Of a DNA stretch of 64,000 bases, positions 28,540-35,806 are shown piece after piece. The position numbers and the translations under genes were made by a program. Under the pieces are notes generated by a model. It ran no database searches. It was not told the DNA's origin and saw nothing but the letters and a program-made list of their open reading frames with translations. How positions within the stretch are numbered: the stretch's first letter is position 1; each line of letters starts with the position of its first letter. The stretch spans positions 181,534 to 245,533 of the forward strand of contig CALKIH010000052.1 of assembly GCA_937995335.1 (NCBI GenBank), written 5' to 3'. This DNA comes from UBA2357 sp002344625 (GTDB taxonomy: Bacteria; Pseudomonadota; Gammaproteobacteria; Burkholderiales; Rhodocyclaceae).

Positions 28540-29307
28540 ATGAAGATCGAAAACGGCGTTTTTGTCGTGACCGGAGGAGGGTCAGGGCTCGGGGCGGCAA
28601 CGGCGCATATGCTGGCCGCCGAAGGCGGGCGGGTGGTACTGGCCGACGTCAATCGCGACGCAGGTGAGCAGGTCGCGCGCGAGTTGGGCAACGCCGCGGT
28701 GTTCGTACCGACCGATGTTGCCGATGAAACGAGCGCCAAGGCGGCCATCGATCGTGCGGTGACCGGATTCGGCGGGCTCAATGGCTTGGTGAATTGCGCT
28801 GGCGTGGCGCCGGCCGAGAAGGTGATCGGCCGTGAAGCGCCACATCGCCTCGATTCGTTCATGCGTACGGTCAACATCAACTTGATCGGTACGTTCAACA
28901 TGTTGCGTCTTGCCGCCGATGCGATGGTGAAGCTTGCACCGAGGGAGGGCGGGGAGCGCGGCGTCATCGTCAATACCGCCTCGGTGGCCGCTTACGATGG
29001 GCAGATCGGTCAGGCCGGCTATGCTGCGTCGAAGGCGGGCATCGTCGGCCTGACTTTGCCGGTGGCACGCGAACTCGCCCGATCGGGCATCAGGGTGATG
29101 ACGATTGCACCGGGCATCATGGAAACCCCGATGTTGATGGGCATGCCTCAGGAGGTTCAGGATTCGCTCGGCAGGATGGTGCCATTTCCGTCGCGCCTCG
29201 GGCGCCCTTCGGAGTATGCCGCCTTGGTCAAGCACATTCTCGAGAATGGGTATCTGAACGGCGAGGTGATCCGGCTGGATGGTGCCATCCGGATGGCAGC
29301 GAAGTAG
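28540..29307 (+). CDS. SDR family 3-hydroxyacyl-CoA dehydrogenase, HSD10-like
   Basis: A 255-residue short-chain dehydrogenase with the NAD site TGGGSGLGAATAHML, the NCAG element, and the catalytic Ser148, Tyr161 and Lys165 (YAASKAG). The EGITCC-free, HSD10-like features are the acidic residue after beta-2 (LADVNRD), which selects NAD, and the long loop SFMRTVNINLIGTFNM with APGIMETPMLMGMP. HSD10-type enzymes oxidise 2-methyl-3-hydroxybutyryl-CoA in isoleucine breakdown and other short 3-hydroxyacyl-CoAs. Substrate is inferred. GGAGGA lies before the ATG. The LiuR-like repeat upstream agrees with a catabolic role. Confidence 0.88.
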   Translation: MKIENGVFVVTGGGSGLGAATAHMLAAEGGRVVLADVNRDAGEQVARELGNAAVFVPTDVADETSAKAAIDRAVTGFGGLNGLVNCAGVAPAEKVIGREAPHRLDSFMRTVNINLIGTFNMLRLAADAMVKLAPREGGERGVIVNTASVAAYDGQIGQAGYAASKAGIVGLTLPVARELARSGIRVMTIAPGIMETPMLMGMPQEVQDSLGRMVPFPSRLGRPSEYAALVKHILENGYLNGEVIRLDGAIRMAAK

Positions 29308-29473
29308 GCCGCCCGCCGAAGGGCTGATTCAGCTTCCGTCGCTTCGGCAGGCTGGCCTGCTGAACCTTTGCGCCAGCGCATTGGTCAGCCTCATCAAACG
29401 TGCTAAAACACGCTGGCGCGCCGATCCCCTGCATGGGGCGGCGCTTACCTGCCGACGCCAATCTTGGAATTGC
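29308..29473. other. intergenic region SDR-ccoI with nested inverted repeats
   Basis: No coding pattern. Holds a short hairpin GCAGG-CTGG-CCTGC at 29347-29360, and a perfect 9-bp inverted repeat GCGCCAGCG (29370-29378) with CGCTGGCGC (29411-29419) 32 bp apart. No FNR box is seen, unlike the other cco promoter. Confidence 0.55.
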
Positions 29474-31957
29474 ATGAGTTCTGCCGACACCGCTGTTGCC
29501 GCCCATGTGGGGGATGAATCAGAGTGCTATCACTGTGGGCTGCCGGTGCCGTCGGCCACTCATCATTACGTGAGTGTAGATGGCGTACCGCGCCGGATGT
29601 GCTGCATCGGGTGTGAGGCGGTGGCACAGTCGATCGTCGATAACGGCCTTACCGACTATTACCGTCATCGCGACGCGATGCCCGAACCGGTGAAGGAGGC
29701 GTTGCCTGCGGAGTTGCAGGAACTGGGCCTGTTCGATCATCCCGATTTCCAAAAGTCGTTCGTTCAGCCCGTGGGCGAGCATGAACGCGAGGCTTCGCTG
29801 ATTCTCGAGGGCATTACCTGTGCGGCCTGCGTGTGGCTCAACGAGCAGCATGTGGCGCGTCAACCGGGTGTCTCCTTGATCGAGGTGAATTACGCCACTC
29901 GCCGTGCGCGGGTGCGCTGGGACGAACGCCGGATCAAGCTGTCGGAAATCCTGGCGGCCGTTCAGGCCATTGGTTATCGGGCTTACCCGTATGATGCCGA
30001 ACGCTCCGAGCAAATCGGGCAGCGTGAGCGGCGGTCGATGCTGTGGCGGGTGTTCGTGGCCGGTTTCGGCATGATGCAGGTAATGATGTATGCCTTTCCA
30101 GCCTACATCGCGGCAGACGGGGATCTGTCGGCCGACGCCGACCGGCTGATGCGCTGGGCGAGCCTCGTGTTGACCGTCCCGGTGGTGCTCTATTCGTCCG
30201 CGCCGTTCTTTCGGCGCGCGTGGCGCGATATCCGCTTGCGCCGGTTGGGGATGGACGTGCCGGTGGCGCTGGGCGTCGGTAGTGCATTTCTCGCGAGCGT
30301 GTGGGCGACCCTGATCGACGGACCCGAGGTCTATTTCGATTCGGTAACGATGTTCGTCTTCTTGCTGTTGTGCGGCCGCTACCTCGAGATGCTTGCGCGG
30401 CAGAAGGCGGTGCGCGGAGTCGAGGAGCTAGGCAAGGTGCTTCCGGCATTTGCCGAGCGGGTCGATGCCACAGGTGGGAGTGCTCGTGTTCCAGTGTCGC
30501 AGCTCAGCGTGGGTGATCGGGTCAGGGTACGTCCTGGCGAGGTGATTCCGGCCGATGGCGTGGTGCTCGAAGGGGTCAGCGAGGTCAACGAGGCTTTGCT
30601 GACCGGCGAGAGCCGGCCGGCGCCCAAACTCGCCGGCTCGGCGGTGACCGGCGGATGCATCAACATGGCCAGCCCACTCGTCGTCGAGGTCAGGCAGGTC
30701 GGCGATTCGACACGCTTGGCGGCGATCAGGCGTTTGATGGATCGCGCCGCAAGCGAACGTCCCGGAGTCGCGACGAATGCCGACAAGGTTGCGCGCGTGT
30801 TCATCGTCGTGTTGTTGGTGCTGGCCGCTCTGGCCTATGGAATCTGGCACTTCGTCGATCCTGAGCGCGCGTTGTGGATTTTCGTTTCGGTGCTCGTCGT
30901 GGCATGTCCGTGTGCCCTGTCGCTTGCGACGCCGGCGGCGTTGACGGTTGCGACCGATTCGCTCGCACGCATGGGGGTGCTGGTTACCCGTGGGCATGCG
31001 ATCGAAGCGCTGGCCGGCGCCAACCGCTTTGCGTTCGACAAGACCGGAACCTTGACCCGGGGTCTGATGCAGGTCGAGTGCATCGAAGTACTCGACGGCT
31101 CCAGCCGTGAGCGCGTGCTCGCCTTTGCCGGGGCACTCGAGCAGGCCTCGGAGCATGCGGTTGCCGCCGGGGTTCGTCTGGCGGCGGAGGGGCTGAGCCT
31201 GGAGAAAGTAGAGGCGCTGCGCTCCGTCGTCGGCCGCGGTGTCGAGGGCAGGATGGGGGGCGTCCTGATGCGCATCGGTCGTCCGGATTTCGTTGCCGAA
31301 CTGGTCGCCGGCGACGTGCCTGCGCAGGTCGGCGAGCTGGAGCAGGGCGGGGCGACGGTCGTGGCATTAGGCTCCGAGCGTGGCTGGATGGCGCTTTTCG
31401 CGCTGTGCGATCTGCCCCGCAGCGAGGCGCCGCACCTGCTCGCGCGCTTGCAGCGCGAGCAGGTGCCGGTGACGATTCTCAGCGGAGATTCGGCCGCAGC
31501 GGTGCGGGCCGTGGCGGGACAGCTCGGTGTGCACGACTGGCATGCGTCGATGTCTCCTGCGGACAAGCGGGCCTGGGTCGAGGCGAAGCAGCAGGAACCG
31601 GGTGCCGTGGTGGCCATGGTGGGTGACGGGGTGAACGATGCGCCGGTCATCGCGCAGGCACATGTCTCGGTCGCGATGGGGGGCGGTACCGATCTTGCGC
31701 GCAATCAGGCCGACATCGTGCTTCTGTCGGAGCAGTTGACAGCGCTGTCGGGCGGCATCGATCTCGCCCGCAAGACCATTCGGATCATTCGCCAGAATCT
31801 CTGGTGGTCGTTCGGCTACAACATCACTTCCGTACCGCTGGCGATGCTTGGCTTGGTCACGCCCTGGATGGCTGGTCTGGGCATGGCGCTGAGTTCGCTC
31901 CTGGTCGTGCTCAACGCGCTGCGTCTGCAGCCACGCAAGACGAATGACAGAACGTAA
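29474..31957 (+). CDS. ccoI: cbb3 oxidase copper-transporting P-type ATPase CcoI
   Basis: A P1B copper ATPase of 827 residues needed to deliver copper to the cbb3 oxidase. The N-terminus carries a Cys-rich element typical of CcoI/FixI (CYHCG at 18-22 and CCIGC at 43-47), then a heavy-metal domain with CAAC at 116-119. The membrane metal site is CPC at 478-480, the phosphorylated aspartate is D522 in DKTGT, and the hinge is GDGVNDAPV. The ATG at 29474 was chosen because the residues encoded further upstream are not native in character. ccoS follows after 5 bp. Confidence 0.95.
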   Translation: MSSADTAVAAHVGDESECYHCGLPVPSATHHYVSVDGVPRRMCCIGCEAVAQSIVDNGLTDYYRHRDAMPEPVKEALPAELQELGLFDHPDFQKSFVQPVGEHEREASLILEGITCAACVWLNEQHVARQPGVSLIEVNYATRRARVRWDERRIKLSEILAAVQAIGYRAYPYDAERSEQIGQRERRSMLWRVFVAGFGMMQVMMYAFPAYIAADGDLSADADRLMRWASLVLTVPVVLYSSAPFFRRAWRDIRLRRLGMDVPVALGVGSAFLASVWATLIDGPEVYFDSVTMFVFLLLCGRYLEMLARQKAVRGVEELGKVLPAFAERVDATGGSARVPVSQLSVGDRVRVRPGEVIPADGVVLEGVSEVNEALLTGESRPAPKLAGSAVTGGCINMASPLVVEVRQVGDSTRLAAIRRLMDRAASERPGVATNADKVARVFIVVLLVLAALAYGIWHFVDPERALWIFVSVLVVACPCALSLATPAALTVATDSLARMGVLVTRGHAIEALAGANRFAFDKTGTLTRGLMQVECIEVLDGSSRERVLAFAGALEQASEHAVAAGVRLAAEGLSLEKVEALRSVVGRGVEGRMGGVLMRIGRPDFVAELVAGDVPAQVGELEQGGATVVALGSERGWMALFALCDLPRSEAPHLLARLQREQVPVTILSGDSAAAVRAVAGQLGVHDWHASMSPADKRAWVEAKQQEPGAVVAMVGDGVNDAPVIAQAHVSVAMGGGTDLARNQADIVLLSEQLTALSGGIDLARKTIRIIRQNLWWSFGYNITSVPLAMLGLVTPWMAGLGMALSSLLVVLNALRLQPRKTNDRT

Positions 31958-31962
31958 ATCCC

Positions 31963-32157
31963 ATGGAAAGTCTCTACATCCTCATTCCGTTGTCGGTCGT
32001 GCTGGTGTTCGTGATCGGCCTGATATTCTGGTGGTCGGTGCGCTCCGGTCAGTACGATGACATGGAGGGACCCGCCTATCGGTTGCTGATGGATGATCGC
32101 GACAAACCACGCGAGCAGGCGACGCTGGATAGGCCGAAGGCGCCCGGCAAAGACTGA
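31963..32157 (+). CDS. ccoS: cbb3 oxidase maturation protein CcoS
   Basis: A 64-residue protein with one N-terminal membrane helix (YILIPLSVVLVFVIGLIFWW) and the family motif WSVRSGQYDDMEGPAYRLLMDD. CcoS is required to place heme and copper into CcoN. It lies 5 bp after ccoI, forming the ccoIS unit ahead of ccoNOQP. Confidence 0.95.
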   Translation: MESLYILIPLSVVLVFVIGLIFWWSVRSGQYDDMEGPAYRLLMDDRDKPREQATLDRPKAPGKD

Positions 32158-32198
32158 GTCCGCTGCGCAGGCTGACGGTGAGGCCGACTGATGCTTTG

Positions 32199-32240
32199 TT
32201 GACGTAGGTCAAATTATGATCGTGGCGGGTTGCGCATAAT
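32199..32240 (+). promoter_or_regulatory. FNR-dependent promoter of a small RNA
   Basis: The FNR-type box TTGACGTAGGTCAA covers 32199-32212 (centre 32205.5). CATAAT at 32235-32240 is placed so that a start at 32247 puts the box at -41.5, the class II activator position. The -10 matches five of six consensus bases. Box, spacing and -10 agree with no adjustment. Confidence 0.75.
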
Positions 32241-32246
32241 TCGATC

Positions 32247-32350
32247 ATGGTTTTCGAGGCGACGACGATGCCTGTCGTGCGGCGCCTCCGTCCGGATTTT
32301 CTGTCTCTCTGTTGGGGTTGGGGGTGCGACGTGTGCGCACCCTTTTTTTT
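32247..32350 (+). ncRNA. candidate FNR-dependent small RNA between ccoS and ccoN
   Basis: About 104 nt from the predicted start to the end of a T tract, without a coding frame. Near the 5' end GAGGCG (32256-32261) pairs with CGCCTC (32283-32288), and inside it ACGAC (32262-32266) pairs with GTCGT (32274-32278), a strong stem-loop. A pyrimidine-rich single-stranded stretch follows (TTTTCTGTCTCTCTGTT, 32297-32313), then a terminator hairpin. This layout is like that of E. coli FnrS and neisserial AniS, anaerobic small RNAs under FNR, but no sequence kinship is claimed. The TCTCTCT run can pair with the GAGAGAGAAGAG ribosome site of ccoH (7 bp), a weak, low-complexity match. Confidence 0.6.
32322..32350 (+). 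terminator. strong intrinsic terminator upstream of ccoN
   Basis: GGGTGCG at 32322-32328 and CGCACCC at 32336-32342 with a 7-nt loop, then eight T residues. It would end the small RNA and any read-through from ccoIS, so ccoN needs its own promoter. Confidence 0.93.
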
Positions 32351-32355
32351 GCCCT

Positions 32356-32369
32356 GGGCGCATGCGCCC
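32356..32369. repeat. 14-bp perfect palindrome
   Basis: GGGCGCATGCGCCC lies right after the terminator and between the two FNR promoters. It could be a binding site for a dimeric regulator or a chance GC palindrome. Confidence 0.6.
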
Positions 32370-32412
32370 CGATAGCGTGCGCTTCCGAACGGGGGGGCTC
32401 TGGAATACAATG

Positions 32413-32453
32413 TTGACTTGCATCAAGTTTCAAAATCCCGCGCAGCGTATTCT
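32413..32453 (+). promoter_or_regulatory. FNR-dependent promoter of ccoN
   Basis: TTGACTTGCATCAA at 32413-32426 is an FNR box (centre 32419.5). TATTCT at 32448-32453 is the -10; a start near 32461 puts the box at about -41.5 and gives a 73-nt leader. FNR/Anr control of ccoNOQP is established in many proteobacteria. Confidence 0.8.
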
Positions 32454-32533
32454 CCTGCCGGACGGTTTGCTGCAGGCTAAAAAAATTTTGATCAGGCCTG
32501 ACTGGAAGATTTTCAATCAAAGGGGTGACTTAC

Positions 32534-33967
32534 ATGCAATCGCAAGCGACTTACAACTACAAAGTCGTTCGCCAGTTCTCGATCATGACCGTAGTGTGGG
32601 GTATCGTGGGCATGCTGGTCGGCGTCATCATTGCCGCACAGCTGGCTTATCCCGCGCTCAACTTGTCGGAGCTGGGTGAATGGTTTCATTTCGGCAGGTT
32701 GCGTCCGCTGCACACCAATGCCGTGATCTTCGCGTTCGGGGGATGTGCGCTTTTTGCGACCTCGTACTACGTAGTACAGCGAACCTGTCACACGACCTTG
32801 TTCTTGCCGAAGCTTGCAGCTTTCACCTTCTGGGGTTGGCAAGTCGTCATCGTACTCGCGGCGATCACCCTGCCCCTGGGTTTCACCGCGGGTAAGGAAT
32901 ATGCCGAGCTCGAATGGCCGATCGACCTGTTGATCGCGGTAGTGTGGGTGTCCTATGCGATCGTGTTTTTCGGCACGATCGCCAAGCGCAAGACCTCGCA
33001 CATCTACGTCGCGAACTGGTTCTTCGGTGCGTTCATCCTGACGGTGGCGCTCCTGCATATCGTCAATAGTGCCGCGTTGCCGGTTTCGCTGACCAAGTCC
33101 TATTCGGCCTATGCCGGTGCACAGGATGCGATGATCCAGTGGTGGTACGGTCACAACGCGGTCGGCTTCTTCCTGACTGCGGGTTTTCTCGGGATGATGT
33201 ATTACTTCGTGCCGAAGCAGGCCGATCGCCCGGTTTATTCGTACCGCCTGTCGGTCGTACACTTCTGGGCGCTGATCTTCACTTACATGTGGGCCGGCCC
33301 CCACCACCTGCACTACACCGCGCTGCCTGACTGGACCCAGTCGATCGGCATGGTCTTTTCGCTGATTCTGCTTGCTCCGTCCTGGGGTGGGATGATCAAC
33401 GGCATCATGACGCTGTCGGGTGCCTGGCACAAACTCCGCACCGACCCGATCCTCAAGTTCCTGATCACGTCGCTTTCGTTCTATGGCATGTCGACCTTCG
33501 AAGGGCCGATGATGTCGATCAAGACGGTCAACGCCTTGTCGCACTACACCGACTGGACTGTCGGCCATGTGCACTCGGGTGCGCTGGGCTGGGTGGCGAT
33601 GATCTCGATCGGTGCGATGTATTACCTGATCCCGCGTATGTACGGCAAAACCGAGATGTATTCGACCAAGCTGATCACGACCCATTTCTGGGTTGCGACG
33701 ATCGGTATCGTGCTCTACATCGCGTCGATGTGGATTGCCGGCGTCATGCAGGGCTTGATGTGGCGTGCCACCAACCCGGACGGCACCCTGACCTATTCGT
33801 TCATCGAGAGCGTGAAGGCGAGCTATCCGTTCTGGACCATCCGCCTCGCTGGTGGCGTGCTGTTCCTCGGCGGAATGCTCATCATGTTCTACAACATGAT
33901 CAAGACCATCGCCGGGCAGCAAGCCTACGAAGCGCCGGTGCTGTCGCCCGCGGCCGCGCACGCCTAA
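32534..33967 (+). CDS. ccoN: cbb3-type cytochrome c oxidase subunit I
   Basis: The catalytic heme-copper subunit of the high-affinity oxidase used at low oxygen. The 477-residue protein has about twelve membrane helices. Heme and copper ligands are seen in RPLHTNAVIFAFGG, WWYGHNAVGFFLTAGF (CuB histidine, with the cross-linked Tyr of cbb3 enzymes further on), WAGPHHLHYTALPDW and VGHVHSGALGW. The ATG at 32534 follows AGGGG by about eight bases; a GTG three codons earlier is in frame but less likely. First gene of ccoNOQP. Confidence 0.97.
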   Translation: MQSQATYNYKVVRQFSIMTVVWGIVGMLVGVIIAAQLAYPALNLSELGEWFHFGRLRPLHTNAVIFAFGGCALFATSYYVVQRTCHTTLFLPKLAAFTFWGWQVVIVLAAITLPLGFTAGKEYAELEWPIDLLIAVVWVSYAIVFFGTIAKRKTSHIYVANWFFGAFILTVALLHIVNSAALPVSLTKSYSAYAGAQDAMIQWWYGHNAVGFFLTAGFLGMMYYFVPKQADRPVYSYRLSVVHFWALIFTYMWAGPHHLHYTALPDWTQSIGMVFSLILLAPSWGGMINGIMTLSGAWHKLRTDPILKFLITSLSFYGMSTFEGPMMSIKTVNALSHYTDWTVGHVHSGALGWVAMISIGAMYYLIPRMYGKTEMYSTKLITTHFWVATIGIVLYIASMWIAGVMQGLMWRATNPDGTLTYSFIESVKASYPFWTIRLAGGVLFLGGMLIMFYNMIKTIAGQQAYEAPVLSPAAAHA

Positions 33968-33983
33968 TCGGAGAAGAACAGAA

Positions 33984-34616
33984 ATGGCTACATCGAAACA
34001 CGACATTATCGAGCGAAGTGTCGGTCTGATGATCGTGCTGACGCTACTCACCGTGAGCGTGGGGGGGCTGGTGGAAATCGTTCCGCTGTTCTTCCAGAAG
34101 TCGCTCACGCAGCCGATCGATCGCGAAGGCAATCCACTCGAGATCAAGCCTTATGACGCTTTGAGCCTGACCGGGCGCGACATCTATGTTCGGGAAGGCT
34201 GCTACAACTGCCATTCGCAGATGATTCGTCCGTTCCGGGCCGAGACCGAACGTTACGGGCATTTCTCGGTAGCGGGAGAGTTCATCTACGATCGTCCGTT
34301 CCAGTGGGGCTCCAAGCGTACCGGCCCGGATCTGCATCGGGTGGGCGGGCGCTATTCGGACGAGTGGCACCGGGTTCACCTGAACAACCCCCGCGACGTC
34401 GTGCCGGAGTCGAACATGCCGGCCTTCCCGTGGCTCAATCGTCCGGTTGATCCAAGCTCGATCGAGAAGAAGATGACGGTTCTGCGTACGCTGGGCCATC
34501 CCTACACGGATGAGCAGATTGCGGGCGCACGCGCCGAACTCGAGGGCAAGACCGAGATGGATGCCGTGGTCGCCTATCTACAGGGCCTCGGTACCGCGCT
34601 TTCGAACTTCAAGTAA
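33984..34616 (+). CDS. ccoO: cbb3-type oxidase subunit II, mono-heme cytochrome c
   Basis: A 210-residue subunit with one N-terminal membrane helix and a periplasmic c-type heme domain. Heme is attached at CYNCH (C73, C76, H77), and the methionine ligand lies in the late VVPESNMPAFPWL region. The protein passes electrons from CcoP to CcoN. It begins 16 bp after ccoN with a GGAGAAG ribosome site. Confidence 0.97.
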   Translation: MATSKHDIIERSVGLMIVLTLLTVSVGGLVEIVPLFFQKSLTQPIDREGNPLEIKPYDALSLTGRDIYVREGCYNCHSQMIRPFRAETERYGHFSVAGEFIYDRPFQWGSKRTGPDLHRVGGRYSDEWHRVHLNNPRDVVPESNMPAFPWLNRPVDPSSIEKKMTVLRTLGHPYTDEQIAGARAELEGKTEMDAVVAYLQGLGTALSNFK

Positions 34617-34631
34617 GGCAGGAGATGCGTC

Positions 34632-34814
34632 GTGGATATCAATGACCTGAGAAGTATCTTGACCGTGCTGGGGTTTGTCTGTTTCATCGGCATTTGCCTG
34701 TGGGCGTACAGCAGTCGTGCAAAGGCGGGCTTTGACGAAGCGGCGCAACTGCCCTTTGGCGATGACGATGGCCTGGCCTCCGCGAGTGGCCGGCAATCCA
34801 GGGAAGGAAAATAA
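34632..34814 (+). CDS. ccoQ: cbb3 oxidase small subunit CcoQ
   Basis: A 60-residue single-helix protein with a GTG start preceded by GGAG. The helix is ILTVLGFVCFIGICLWAY, followed by a charged tail with FDEAAQLPFGDD, typical of CcoQ/FixQ. It stabilises the assembled oxidase. Its stop lies 1 bp before the ccoP ATG. Confidence 0.93.
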   Translation: MDINDLRSILTVLGFVCFIGICLWAYSSRAKAGFDEAAQLPFGDDDGLASASGRQSREGK

Positions 34815-34815
34815 A

Positions 34816-35718
34816 ATGGCTGACTTCGTAAGCGGCTTCTGGAACGTGTATGTGATGGGGCTCGTCGCGCTGAGCCTGCTGTTCTGTCTGTTCATTCTTT
34901 TGTCGAACAACAAGCGCCAGAGCGGACCCGTGGCCTTGCACGGGCATGTCTGGGACGAGAATCTCGCCGAGTACAACAATCCGTTGCCGCGCTGGTGGCT
35001 GTACCTGTTCTGGATCACCCTGATCTTCGGCGTGGTCTATCTGGTCATGTATCCGGGCTTCGGCGCCAAACCCGGGATACTCGGCTGGAGCTCGGTGGGG
35101 CAGTACAAGCTTGAGCAGGCACGGGCGGCCGAGCGCTATGGCCCGATCTTCGCAAAGTATTCCCAGATGGATGTCGCCGCAGTCGCGGCCGACCCGGAAG
35201 CGCAAGGGATGGGGCAGCGTCTGTTTCTGACCTACTGCTCGCAGTGCCATGGTTCGGCTGCGACCGGTGCGCGTGGCTTTCCCAACCTGACTGACAAGAT
35301 CTGGCATTGGGGGGGAGAGCCCGGTACGATCAAGGAAACGATCGTCGGCGGCCGCATGGGCGTGATGACGCCGTTTGGCGGGGTGCTGGGTGGCGAAGGG
35401 GTCAAGGACGTGACGCATTATGTTCGTTCGCTGTCCAATCTGGCTCACGATTCGCTCCGAGCCCAACGCGGTGCGGAGTTGTTTGCACAAAACTGCACGG
35501 CGTGCCATGGCGCGGACGGAACGGGTAATCCGATGCTCGGTGCCCCCGATCTTACCGACGGGTACTGGTTGTGGGGTTCCTCCGAAGCTTCGATCATTGA
35601 GACCGTCACCAATGGGCGGATGAACCAGATGCCTGCATTCGGAGAATTCCTCGGCGAGGACAAGGTGCATTTGCTCACCGCCTACATTTGGAGTCTGAGC
35701 AACAAGCAGGACAAGTAA
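34816..35718 (+). CDS. ccoP: cbb3-type oxidase subunit III, di-heme cytochrome c
   Basis: A 300-residue subunit that receives electrons from soluble cytochromes. Two membrane helices (about 8-30 and 60-80) are followed by two c-type heme domains: CSQCH at 141-145 and CTACH at 227-231. The start MADFVSGFWNVYVMG matches the family. It is the last gene before a GC hairpin that separates it from ccoG. Confidence 0.97.
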   Translation: MADFVSGFWNVYVMGLVALSLLFCLFILLSNNKRQSGPVALHGHVWDENLAEYNNPLPRWWLYLFWITLIFGVVYLVMYPGFGAKPGILGWSSVGQYKLEQARAAERYGPIFAKYSQMDVAAVAADPEAQGMGQRLFLTYCSQCHGSAATGARGFPNLTDKIWHWGGEPGTIKETIVGGRMGVMTPFGGVLGGEGVKDVTHYVRSLSNLAHDSLRAQRGAELFAQNCTACHGADGTGNPMLGAPDLTDGYWLWGSSEASIIETVTNGRMNQMPAFGEFLGEDKVHLLTAYIWSLSNKQDK

Positions 35719-35747
35719 TCCGGGCAGTACGCGCAGTGAAGAACATG

Positions 35748-35767
35748 ACCCGGGCTTCGGCCCGGGT
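35748..35767. repeat. UUCG-capped GC hairpin between ccoP and ccoG
   Basis: ACCCGGGC-TTCG-GCCCGGGT, a perfect 8-bp stem closed by an exceptionally stable UUCG-type loop, 30 bp after ccoP. There is no T tract right after it. It may protect the ccoNOQP mRNA end or act as a partial terminator, lowering ccoG expression. Confidence 0.8.
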
Positions 35768-35806
35768 TACGAAGATGTTTATATTAGTGTATACGGATTG
35801 ACAAAC

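Noticed and set aside
32513..34147. A 544-codon minus-strand frame opposite ccoN
   Set aside because: Shadow frame rich in Arg, His and Asp; the plus strand encodes an unmistakable heme-copper oxidase subunit.
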